From contig JAJPHB010000032.1 in NCBI GenBank assembly GCA_021325525.1, forward strand, positions 28,651-92,650: a stretch of 64,000 nt of DNA. The letters are read 5' to 3'. A program made the translations under genes and the position numbers. The stretch comes from Alphaproteobacteria bacterium (GTDB lineage: Bacteria > Pseudomonadota > Alphaproteobacteria > ATCC43930 > CGMCC-115725). The notes under the pieces are model-generated. The model was not told the DNA's origin, searched no databases, and saw only the letters and a list, made by a program, of their open reading frames with translations. Shown one piece after another: positions 52,601 through 60,310 of the stretch (positions within the stretch are counted from its first letter, which is position 1; each line of letters starts with the position of its first letter).

Positions 52601-52870
52601 ATGGACGTCCTGACCTACACGCATCTGCGTCAGCATCTTGCCGAGGTCATGGACGAGGTCTGCGCACGTCGCGCCCCGGTGGTGGTAACACGGCAAGGGG
52701 CGGAATCGGTTGTCATGATCTCGCTCGAAGAGTTCCGCGGTATCGAGGAGACGCTGCATCTCCTGCGGAGCCCGCGAAACGCCGACCGGTTGCTCCGCTC
52801 TGTCGCCGAAGCGGGGGCAGGCCGGCTCGTGGAGGCGGCGGTCGGAGAGGATACGGCTGCCAAGCGGTGA
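52601..52870 (+). CDS. yefM: Antitoxin YefM
   Basis: An 89-residue antitoxin of the Phd/YefM family that binds its operator and neutralises YoeB. The N-terminal MDVLTYTHLRQHLAEVMDEV and the segment PVVVTRQGAESVVMISLEEF are the family dimerisation/DNA-binding fold; the C-terminal half (about residues 55-89) is the toxin-wrapping tail. The ATG at 52601 follows a GAGAGAG ribosome binding site; a longer upstream frame overlaps the divergent gene and is rejected. It overlaps yoeB by the GTGA at 52867. Confidence 0.88.
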   Translation: MDVLTYTHLRQHLAEVMDEVCARRAPVVVTRQGAESVVMISLEEFRGIEETLHLLRSPRNADRLLRSVAEAGAGRLVEAAVGEDTAAKR

Positions 52871-53133
52871 AGCTCCTCTTCACCGAAGCTGCCTGGGAGG
52901 ACTATCTCCACTGGCAGGCCGAAGATCCTGCTACACTCCGTAAGCTGAACGAGCTCATCAAGGATATCCGACACCGGCCATTCGAGGGCCTCGGCAAGCC
53001 GGAACCGTTGCGCGCGCGATTGTCCGGTTGGCGGTCGCGTCGGATCACACAAGATCATCGCCTGGTCTATCGTGTCGAGGGCACCGGATCCGAGCAGCGT
53101 GTCGTCATCGCGCAATGCCGCTACCAATATTGA
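52867..53133 (+). CDS. yoeB: Toxin YoeB, mRNA interferase
   Basis: An 88-residue ribosome-dependent mRNA interferase. The C-terminal catalytic part reads GWRSRRITQDHRLVYRVEG and ends CRYQY, matching the conserved Arg, His and final Tyr of the RelE/YoeB family; the N-terminus KLLFTEAAWEDYLHWQ is typical. The start is the GTG at 52867 overlapping the antitoxin stop. Expression is expected to be autoregulated with YefM. It ends 33 bp before the convergent stop of the dioxygenase gene. Confidence 0.88.
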   Translation: MKLLFTEAAWEDYLHWQAEDPATLRKLNELIKDIRHRPFEGLGKPEPLRARLSGWRSRRITQDHRLVYRVEGTGSEQRVVIAQCRYQY

Positions 53134-53166
53134 GGTTTGCGGCGACGGGGCGATCGTCACAGCGCC

Positions 53167-54009
53167 TCACACCAGAACCGGCGCCGTGAACTTCTGGACA
53201 AGCTCGAGGCGGTAACCCTCGCGGAGCGAGGTCGCCCGGTGAATCCCGCGCGTGTCGGCAACGACGACGCTTCCCGCCGGGGCCGTGAACTCGAATTCGC
53301 GGACCGGCGGCGGCGAGGCGCTCGCTGCGACCTCGCGCATGACGCTGATCGGCACCACGCCGGCGATGCCGACTTCGTCGCCCGTCCAGAACAGATGATC
53401 GAAACGCCGCCGCCAGGCGGCGTCACGATGGCTGCCGATCCAATAGACGAAGGGCGCGTTGGCCGGCCCGACATCGCTCAGCAATGTGAAGACCTTCACC
53501 TGCGACTGCCAGCTATCCATGTGGAGCTGCGTCGTGTGGTCGTGGACGAGATCGGCCTTGTAATCGACGTAGTGGCTGCTCTGCCGGATCGCGCCCAGAT
53601 AGCTCCGCGCCAGATCGGAAAAGAGCGCGTTGTCGAGAATCGGGCCCAATGCCAGGAGCTCGTGGCGCGCGTCGAGGAGCCGATAGACTCCGTCCTCGGC
53701 ATAGCGCAGCGTGCGCCAGCGCGCTGGCGCTTCATTGCGGCGGACGGCTTCCAGCATCGGCAGCAGGCGGTCGCGCAGCTCGAGTATCGTGGCGCGCTCG
53801 TGAAAACTGGGAAAAACGACGATGCCGTCGCGGGCGAGCGTCGCCAGGTTTTCATCGGCAATGCCGGCGCGCGACATCGGATGCGCCGCAATGTAGTCGC
53901 GCAGGACGCGGTCGAACCGCGCGCGCCGCTTGCCGAAGCGGCGCCGCCTCTCTTCGAGACCGAGCCGGCGATAAACCGGCCGGATCGCCGCCTTCAGACC
54001 GCCGAGCAA
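53167..54009 (-). CDS. PhyH-like Fe(II)/2OG dioxygenase 3
   Basis: A predicted 280-residue dioxygenase. The metal motif is HMD (TTQLHMDSWQSQVKVFTLL) with the distal His in TRGIHRATSLREGYRLELV; the central DVGPANAPFVYWIGSH is the PhyH signature. No in-frame ATG lies near the upstream stop at 54066, so I used a TTG at 54009 with AGGA 8 bp upstream, which gives the same 280-residue length as paralogue 1. The first in-frame ATG is at 53877 and would remove 44 residues that align with the other two. The start is therefore provisional. Confidence 0.7.
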   Translation of the reverse strand: MLGGLKAAIRPVYRRLGLEERRRRFGKRRARFDRVLRDYIAAHPMSRAGIADENLATLARDGIVVFPSFHERATILELRDRLLPMLEAVRRNEAPARWRTLRYAEDGVYRLLDARHELLALGPILDNALFSDLARSYLGAIRQSSHYVDYKADLVHDHTTQLHMDSWQSQVKVFTLLSDVGPANAPFVYWIGSHRDAAWRRRFDHLFWTGDEVGIAGVVPISVMREVAASASPPPVREFEFTAPAGSVVVADTRGIHRATSLREGYRLELVQKFTAPVLV

Positions 54010-54065
54010 CGCCCGAATCCTAGCGGTGCCGCTTCGCGCGACAGTATCGGCATTCCCGTGCCTCC

Positions 54066-54821
54066 CTATCCTTTCACCGCGCTGATGTGGCACCAGGGCT
54101 GGTAGAGAATGCCGCGGAACTGCAGGCGGCGTCCGTTGCTCGTGCGCACCGTAAAGGTCGTCAGCTCGGACGGGTCGGCGGGTTGCGGCAGGTCGATCGG
54201 GATTTCGAAGGGCCGGAAGGCAACGCGCGTGAAACCCGCCGCCGTCAACTCGTTCCGAATGAGCGCCTGGGAACGCAAATGGAGCGCGAGCCCCGAAGGA
54301 TGGGTCTTCGACCGCTCGATGAAAGCGAGCTCCTGCTCGAAGGTGTGCGCGAAATCGAACGCAAGGAGGAGCCCGCCTTGCCGCAGGCTCTGTGCCAGGC
54401 TCGCGAGGGCGGCGGTGAATTCCGGCGCGCCCATCATGTAGAGGACGGCATTCACCGTCACGATGTCGAAGGCGTGCGGCGGCAGCTCGAGGAGATCGAG
54501 CTTGCGGAATTCGATGCCGGAGAGCGCAGGGTCGGCGCGGCACGCCGCGAGCGAGCTCTCGGCGAGATCGCCGCCCGTCAAGGAGAGATCGGGAAAGCGG
54601 TGCCGCAGATGCAGCAAGAGATTGCCGGTCGAGCAGCCGATGTCGAGGAGCTGGAGCGCCTCGCCTTTCGTCTTCCTGGCGGCGAGAAACTCGCCGACGA
54701 CAGCGAGGATGACCTTGTCGCTCTCGCGAATCTGCTCGGCGTAGCGCCTCTGATATTCATTGTACCCGGCGAGGAATTGCTCGTCGGTCACATAGTCTTT
54801 GTAGGAGAACTCGCCGGTCAT
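54066..54821 (-). CDS. Class I SAM-dependent methyltransferase
   Basis: A 251-residue methyltransferase. It starts TGEFSYKDYVTDEQFLAGYN; motif I is LLDIGCSTGNLLLHLRHR near residue 58, with GGDLAESSLAACRADP and DIVTVNAVLYMMGAPEFT. The C-terminal LTTFTVRTSNGRRLQFRG is a domain seen in small sugar/amino-acid methyltransferases. The ATG at 54821 overlaps the sulfotransferase stop (ATGA), so they are translationally coupled. The substrate is unknown. Confidence 0.8.
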   Translation of the reverse strand: MTGEFSYKDYVTDEQFLAGYNEYQRRYAEQIRESDKVILAVVGEFLAARKTKGEALQLLDIGCSTGNLLLHLRHRFPDLSLTGGDLAESSLAACRADPALSGIEFRKLDLLELPPHAFDIVTVNAVLYMMGAPEFTAALASLAQSLRQGGLLLAFDFAHTFEQELAFIERSKTHPSGLALHLRSQALIRNELTAAGFTRVAFRPFEIPIDLPQPADPSELTTFTVRTSNGRRLQFRGILYQPWCHISAVKG

Positions 54822-56044
54822 GGCATCGCCTTTCGCCGGCGCTCGCCGCGATCTTGCAGGCCCGCGGCATCGCGCAGTGCATGATATGTCGCCTCGAAGA
54901 GAAAGCACCGGCGCACCAGATCGATCGGGGCCTCGGGGTCGGAGGCAAGCAGGAGGTTGTGGCGCAGCAGCTCGAAACCGAGCTCGGCGGCGAGGTCGCC
55001 TGAATCGCTGCGCCAGCTGCCGGGATCGCGATTCTCCGCGGCTATCCAGGCGATGACGGAACGCGTGAGCTCTCCTGGCGAGGGTGCCATGGGGGCATAG
55101 CCCGCCAGCCGCATTTCCGGTGCGCAGAGAAACTCGACTCCGACCCGCGCGGACTCCGGGAGCGTCGTCCGCCAACGATTGGCTGCCGCTTGGTCGATGC
55201 CGCTTGTCTCGGATGCGAAGCTGCTGTTGCCGCGCCAGCTCCGGCCATTGGTCCGATCGACAGCCTCGCCGATGCGGAGCATCGCGGTGTCGAAATCGAC
55301 GCCGATGAAGCGGCAAATCGCGTCAAGGGTCGGCTGTGACTCAGCAATCAGAGTTTCATAGCCGACGCGCATGAGGCGCGGCGCCAGATCGCGCTCCCCG
55401 GCAAAGCGGCGGGTGAGGGCGACCGCCTTCCGCCAATGCCGGGCATACGAGACGGCATGCGCCTTCTGGGTTGGATCGCGCGTCGCCATGGCCGCAAGCG
55501 ATGCGATGACGGCGCGGGGGTCGCGTTCGAGCACGAGAAAGCGCGCGGTCGGGAACCAACGCGCGAGCGCCGGGAGGAAATCGACGGTCCACAGCTCTTT
55601 GATGCCGATGATCCGCGTGCGATCCGAGCCGCGCGCCGCGGCGATCCGCGCCAGGCCGTCGGCGAAGGCGTCGCCGTGGCTTCGCCCCGAAATTCCTCTC
55701 AGGCGCTCCGGCAGATCGCTCGATTCGAGGCCCGCTCGCGCTGCCACGGCCGCGCGCAGCCGCGGCAAGTCGTCGGGGCGAAGCTCCGCGCCGAGATCCG
55801 CTTGCAGCACCGCGTCGATCATGGCGGGCCCGGCGGGCGCGAAATAGCAGTCCTGGAACGGCGCCTCCTCGGCACATGCCGCGCCAAGCCCGGCGTCACG
55901 CAGCGCCGCGTTTCGCAGCGACTTGAAGAGCGGCAGGAACGGGTCGAGGGCAATCGCGATTTGCGAATGCAAATCGAGCATGCGGGCGAGGAGATTCGTC
56001 CCCGAGCGCGCGACACCGAAGATGAAGAGCGGCCGGAAATCCAT
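54818..56044 (-). CDS. Sulfotransferase family protein
   Basis: A 408-residue PAPS-dependent sulfotransferase-like protein. The 5'-phosphosulfate-binding loop is FGVARSGTNLLARMLD at about residues 9-24, and the 3'-phosphate region is FLVLERDPRAVIASLAAM followed by YARHWRKAV. Such enzymes sulfate glycans or lipids. The start at 56044 places the P-loop near the N-terminus; upstream frame was rejected. It is 4 bp from the methyltransferase stop at 56049. No signal peptide is present, so it acts in the cytoplasm on a precursor. Confidence 0.8.
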   Translation of the reverse strand: MDFRPLFIFGVARSGTNLLARMLDLHSQIAIALDPFLPLFKSLRNAALRDAGLGAACAEEAPFQDCYFAPAGPAMIDAVLQADLGAELRPDDLPRLRAAVAARAGLESSDLPERLRGISGRSHGDAFADGLARIAAARGSDRTRIIGIKELWTVDFLPALARWFPTARFLVLERDPRAVIASLAAMATRDPTQKAHAVSYARHWRKAVALTRRFAGERDLAPRLMRVGYETLIAESQPTLDAICRFIGVDFDTAMLRIGEAVDRTNGRSWRGNSSFASETSGIDQAAANRWRTTLPESARVGVEFLCAPEMRLAGYAPMAPSPGELTRSVIAWIAAENRDPGSWRSDSGDLAAELGFELLRHNLLLASDPEAPIDLVRRCFLFEATYHALRDAAGLQDRGERRRKAMP

Positions 56045-56048
56045 CGGC

Positions 56049-56891
56049 TCAGTCAAGCGCCTTGGCGGGCGCCGCCTCGAGAAACGCCCGGATCGTGAAC
56101 TTGCCCGAGGGCTCGCGCAGGCTTTCGAGAGCGAGCAGCGAGAACCCGGCGCGCGCGGCAAGGAGCGCCGTCGAAGCCATGCTGAAGACGTGGTGGTGCT
56201 CGATGAAGAACTCCTCGCGCCCGGCGCCTTCTCGCGCGGCCGCCTCGGCATCGGGCAATTCGAGGTAGACGAAGCCGCCCGGCGCCAGCAGCGGATGGCT
56301 CGAGGCCAGCAGCTCGACCGGGTCCTCGACGTGCTCCAGCACCTTGTTGAAGCTGACGAGGTCGAATTGGCCGAGATCGGCGGCAGCGCGACTGCGGAAA
56401 TCGCCGGCGAGGGCGGTGATGCCGACCACATCGCGCGCATGAGCCGCCGCGCGAGGGTCCGGGTCGAGCGCGGTGCAGACCCAGCCGGCCGCCTTCATCC
56501 GCGCGGGAAAGACGGCAAGGCCGGTACCGACATCGAGGAGCCTCGGTGCCGTGCCGCGGCTGCCGAAGCGGCGCCTCGCGAAGTCGTTGATGGTGGCGAC
56601 GCGGCTCGCATTGTCGGAACGGTCCTCGGGAAGAGCCATGATGCGCTCGAAGGTCTGGCGCATCCGGTCGCCATAAGTCGCGTCGACATAGGCGCCGGAA
56701 TAGAGGCCGGCAAGGTCCATCTCATGGTGCGAGAACCAGTGGCGGCAGACTGCGCATCGCCGGTATTCGCGGCGGTAGGCGCCCGCGATTGGAAACGCCG
56801 CCTCGCCCTCGGGCCGCCTCTCATAGGCAAAACCGCGGGCGAGGTGCCGGCCATCGCAGGGGCAGCGCAAGGTGGGGCGGATGGTGGTCAC
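56049..56891 (-). CDS. Methyltransferase with zinc-binding N-terminus
   Basis: A 280-residue protein with an N-terminal Cys-rich region (CPCDGRH and, later, CAVCRHWFSHHEMD) suited to zinc, and a SAM domain with LLDVGTGLAVFPARMKAAG, LDPDPRAAAHARDVVG and VSFNKVLEHVEDPVELL. It belongs with the C/N-methyltransferases of nucleotide sugars. The start is the GTG at 56891 because the frame before it overlaps the neighbouring small gene at 56932. A CPC pair immediately follows the start, so further upstream codons are not needed. Confidence 0.74.
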   Translation of the reverse strand: MTTIRPTLRCPCDGRHLARGFAYERRPEGEAAFPIAGAYRREYRRCAVCRHWFSHHEMDLAGLYSGAYVDATYGDRMRQTFERIMALPEDRSDNASRVATINDFARRRFGSRGTAPRLLDVGTGLAVFPARMKAAGWVCTALDPDPRAAAHARDVVGITALAGDFRSRAAADLGQFDLVSFNKVLEHVEDPVELLASSHPLLAPGGFVYLELPDAEAAAREGAGREEFFIEHHHVFSMASTALLAARAGFSLLALESLREPSGKFTIRAFLEAAPAKALD

Positions 56892-56931
56892 GAAGCTTGC
56901 TCTCGCCGGCAAATCCAAAGCCGCACGGTGC

Positions 56932-57315
56932 TCATTCTTCGGACAGCTTGCGATCGAGCGCGGCACAAGCCTCGCTCGAATCGAGCCAATGGACGATGCG
57001 CAGGTTCTCCGCTGCGAGATAGCGCTCGAAGCCGTCCTCGTGCCCGCGCTCGACGAGGAGCACGAAATACCGCTTCGTGCCGCGGTTCTGGATGAGAACG
57101 GCCCTGAGACCGAAGCCTTCCAAGCGGCCATTGAGGGACGGCGTGGCATAGAAGCCCCATTCCTTGCGCGCGACGTCGTATTCGGCCCCGCTCTCGGTGA
57201 GGAGCGTCACCTGCTCGTCGGCGGCGAGGCGCAAGGTCCCGCAGTCCTTCATCGCGATCGGCCCGGCATTGCCGACCGTGAAGACACGCGGCGGATCCTT
57301 CGGTTCAAAGCGCAT
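56932..57315 (-). CDS. Uncharacterised 127-residue protein
   Basis: A small soluble protein of unknown function, beginning MRFEPKDPPRVFTVG. Alternating strand/turn pattern (DCGTLRLAADEQVTLLTE, ALLER-type helices near LRIVHWLD) suggests an alpha/beta fold. No cysteines arranged as metal sites and no signal peptide are seen. It lies 15 bp after the WbpG-like gene and before a methyltransferase, so a role in amidation or as a chaperone/regulator is plausible, but I do not recognise the family. Codon use looks like its neighbours. Confidence 0.6.
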   Translation of the reverse strand: MRFEPKDPPRVFTVGNAGPIAMKDCGTLRLAADEQVTLLTESGAEYDVARKEWGFYATPSLNGRLEGFGLRAVLIQNRGTKRYFVLLVERGHEDGFERYLAAENLRIVHWLDSSEACAALDRKLSEE

Positions 57316-57330
57316 AGCGGTCCCTCGGCA

Positions 57331-58449
57331 TCAGCGCCAGTCCCAGTCGGGGATGAGGAACTCCGGCATTATCCAGCGGCCGCCGCTCCGTTCCCAGATC
57401 CGCGGGTTGCGGAAGCGTTCGGCGAGCGCGAAGAACTCGTCCTTCGGCATGTCGAGGAAGCGGCAGAGCGCGGCGATGTCCGCCTGCGGCGTCTCCTCGC
57501 CGCGCTCGCGGATGATGTCGATGGCGCGCTCGCGCGTCATCCGGTCGTTGCGGATTTCGAGGCTGAGATTATCGAAGAGACGGGTAAAGCCGAATTTGTA
57601 CCATTTGAACCAGTGATGAACGGAGATGAAGTCGTCGTCGATATCGGCGTAATCATAGTAGCCGGTCTTTGGGCCCTCACTGCGCGGGCGGAAGCCATGC
57701 GCCGAGGCTACGGCGAGCGTCGCCTTCGGATCCCAAGGGAAGTAGTAGCCGAGGAAGATCGCGCGAGTGCCCGCGGCTGCGAGTTCGGCCTCGGCAGGCA
57801 GCGCATAGGCGACGAGGTCGCGCTCCGCGAGAGCGCCCCCGATCCAGTCGCGCCAGCTCGTGCCATGCGTCACGCCATATTTGCGCAGCCACGCGCCGTC
57901 CAGCGCGAAGCCGCGCCGCTCCTCCTCGGTTCCTCCGTATTCGAAGGCCGAATTCTCGCCCCAGACGACGAGCGGAATGCGAAAGCGCAACGCGATCCTC
58001 AGCGGGATCGCGAAGAGCGCCATATGCATCGGGATCGCCGGATCGCCGAAGCGGGCGAGGGCCGCCCGCATGAAGCGCCGCTCGGTCACGGGGCTCACCT
58101 GGTAATCGATGTGATCGACGCCGAGCGCCACGAGGTTGGCGAGGTTTGCGGCACCGATCGCGGTCCGCCCCGGCGTCTTCCAGGTGACGGCGAGCGGCTT
58201 CAGCCCAGCTTCGAGACAGGTGACGACCTGCCAAGTGCTGTCCTTGCCGCCGCTCACCGGAATGACGCAGTCATAGCCGGTGCTCTCGCGCCTCGCCCGG
58301 GCCACGACCTCGCGGAAGGCTTCGGCGCGCGCCGCCCAATCGATCCCGCGTTTGCTGGCGTGTGCGCGGCAGGCGTTGCAGACGCCGTCGTCGCCGATCT
58401 CGAGGTTGGGCCGCGTATCGGGGAGGACGCAGCTCCGGCACCACCTCAT
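57331..58449 (-). CDS. wbpG: N-acetyl sugar amidotransferase, WbpG/PseA-like
   Basis: A 372-residue ATP-pyrophosphatase amidotransferase that converts an N-acetyl group of a sugar to an acetamidino group. Zinc pairs CRSC (residues 4-7) and CNAC (about 24-27) precede the PP-loop SGGKDSTWQVV near residue 66, and the C-terminal SVHHWFKWYKFGFTRLFDNLS matches the WbpG family. Unlike the fused copy at 47379, it has no adjacent HisH or HisF of its own. The ATG at 58449 overlaps the asparagine-synthetase stop (ATGA). Confidence 0.86.
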   Translation of the reverse strand: MRWCRSCVLPDTRPNLEIGDDGVCNACRAHASKRGIDWAARAEAFREVVARARRESTGYDCVIPVSGGKDSTWQVVTCLEAGLKPLAVTWKTPGRTAIGAANLANLVALGVDHIDYQVSPVTERRFMRAALARFGDPAIPMHMALFAIPLRIALRFRIPLVVWGENSAFEYGGTEEERRGFALDGAWLRKYGVTHGTSWRDWIGGALAERDLVAYALPAEAELAAAGTRAIFLGYYFPWDPKATLAVASAHGFRPRSEGPKTGYYDYADIDDDFISVHHWFKWYKFGFTRLFDNLSLEIRNDRMTRERAIDIIRERGEETPQADIAALCRFLDMPKDEFFALAERFRNPRIWERSGGRWIMPEFLIPDWDWR

Positions 58450-60284
58450 GCCGCAAACTCCTCGAGGAAGATCTTGGCATTGAGGAAGTAGAAGAGGAAC
58501 TTGCTCTCGCTGTTCGGCAGATGCGCCTTGTCGATGAGGGCCGCGATCTTGTCGCGCTTCACATGCGCGAAGATCGGTCCGTCATCGAGAAGATAGTCGC
58601 GAGCGTCAGGGTCGCGCGTGTCGAGAAGATCGAGTATGGGCGCGTTGAAGCCGACCTTTCGCGGATTGTCGAGAATGAGGTCCGGAGCGATGCCGCGCAC
58701 CGCCTCGCGCAGCACCGATTTGGCGCGGCCGTTCCGGACGAGATGGCGCGTCGGAATGCGGGCGCACGTCTCGAACAGCGTCGTGTCGAGGAACGGTGAT
58801 CGATTCTCGATCGAGTAATACATCGCGTTGAGGTCGTCCTCGTGGAGGATCGGCGGCACGCTCTCGTGGAAGAGCTCGTTCATCATGCGGTTGCGCAGCA
58901 GCCCGTCGGTGTAGCGCGCTTCCGCAAAGGGCTCGCTCCAGGGCTGCCGGAGATATTCCGCGAACTCCTCGGCATTGAGGTAGATATGCGCCCGCAAATC
59001 GGGCTGGGTGACGAAGATTTCGGGATCTTGCAGATAGGGATTGCGCACGACGGGGGCGACGTGTTGGCGCCAATGGCCGAGCGCCTCGGCATAGAGCGCG
59101 GCGTCGCCGCGAATCTCACTGAGATAAGCGTTGTGGTGGTCGTAGTAACCGCTGAAGAGCTCGTCGGCACCGGTGCCGCTGATCGAGATGCGATAGCCTT
59201 GCTCGGCAACGCGCCGCATCAATTGCCACTGCACATAATAGGTGATGGTGTAGACCGGCGCATCGTGCTGGCGGACGAGGGTGCGGAGCTTCTCGACGAA
59301 TCCGTCGGTTTCGAGCGGAATGGCGGTGTGGCGCAGGCCGAGCTCGGCGACGCTGTGATCGACGAATGCGCGTTCTTCATACCGCGCGTCGGTATTCATG
59401 ATGGTGAAGCCATGGACGTCGTAGCCGAAAACGCGCTTGGCGATGGCGATGAGAGCGTTGGAATCGACGCCGCCCGAGAGGCAGAAAGCGAGCGGGACGT
59501 CCGCTCTGAGGCGCAGCTCGACGGAGCGGATGAGCGCCGTCCGCGCCGAGGCGACGGCATCGCGGTAGGTCATCGTCTCGTCGCGACGCGCGAGATCGGG
59601 GCGCCAGTAACGATGAACCGTCTCGCGCCGCGAGGAACCGAGGGCGAGCACCGTGCCCGGCTCTATCTCCTCGATTCCGGCGAAGAATCCGGTCTTCTTC
59701 TTGTAAAGCGCCTTATAGCCGTTCACCATGTAGCGCCGCAGATGGTCGAGATCGACGGGCAGCGCCCGGCCGAGCAGCGCCAGGATGAACTTCACCTCCG
59801 AGCCGAAATAGACGCCGTCTGCGCTGCGGTGAATGTAGAGCGGCTTCTCCCCGAAACGGTCGCGGCCGAGAAGCAGCGCCCCGTCCGCCTCATCGAGAAG
59901 CGCGAAGGCCCACATCCCCTCGCAGCGCTCGAGGCCCCGCCAGCCTTCCGCTGCGAGCACGCGCAGCAGCACCTCGCTGTCGCTCGTCGTCACGAAAGGG
60001 GCGGCTCCCGCGCGCTCCACTCCGCAGCGCAGCTCGAGGTAGTTATAGAGCTCGCCATTGACGATGAGGGCCTTCCCGCCGAAGCGCAGCGGCTGATTGG
60101 CGCGCGGATCGAGATCGATGATCGAGAGGCGGCTGTGCAGCAGCAGGGTCTCGGTCCCGTCGATGGCGCGGTGACGATGGACGCCGGCGGCGTCGGGGCC
60201 GCGGCGGCGCATCAGCGCGAGGCAGCGCGCGATGCGCGTCTCGTCGATCGCCGCGCTGCCGCGATATCCGGCGATGCCGCACAT
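58446..60284 (-). CDS. asnB: Asparagine synthetase (glutamine-hydrolysing) homologue 5
   Basis: A 612-residue amidotransferase starting MCGIAGYRG with Cys2, RRRGPDAAG and VNGELYNY in the glutaminase domain. The synthetase half has SGGVDSN and GTGADELFSGYYDH. The C-terminus ends with a basic KSVLREAVRGIAPDLIL region. Distinct from homologues 1-3 by the long KKKTGFFAGIEEIEPGT insert at about residues 195-210. It is co-translated with the WbpG-like protein, hinting that glutamine-derived nitrogen chemistry is shared, though WbpG's own ammonia source would be the HisH/HisF system. Confidence 0.87.
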   Translation of the reverse strand: MCGIAGYRGSAAIDETRIARCLALMRRRGPDAAGVHRHRAIDGTETLLLHSRLSIIDLDPRANQPLRFGGKALIVNGELYNYLELRCGVERAGAAPFVTTSDSEVLLRVLAAEGWRGLERCEGMWAFALLDEADGALLLGRDRFGEKPLYIHRSADGVYFGSEVKFILALLGRALPVDLDHLRRYMVNGYKALYKKKTGFFAGIEEIEPGTVLALGSSRRETVHRYWRPDLARRDETMTYRDAVASARTALIRSVELRLRADVPLAFCLSGGVDSNALIAIAKRVFGYDVHGFTIMNTDARYEERAFVDHSVAELGLRHTAIPLETDGFVEKLRTLVRQHDAPVYTITYYVQWQLMRRVAEQGYRISISGTGADELFSGYYDHHNAYLSEIRGDAALYAEALGHWRQHVAPVVRNPYLQDPEIFVTQPDLRAHIYLNAEEFAEYLRQPWSEPFAEARYTDGLLRNRMMNELFHESVPPILHEDDLNAMYYSIENRSPFLDTTLFETCARIPTRHLVRNGRAKSVLREAVRGIAPDLILDNPRKVGFNAPILDLLDTRDPDARDYLLDDGPIFAHVKRDKIAALIDKAHLPNSESKFLFYFLNAKIFLEEFAA

Positions 60285-60310
60285 GGCTCAACCGCTCACC
60301 CGCGAAGCCT

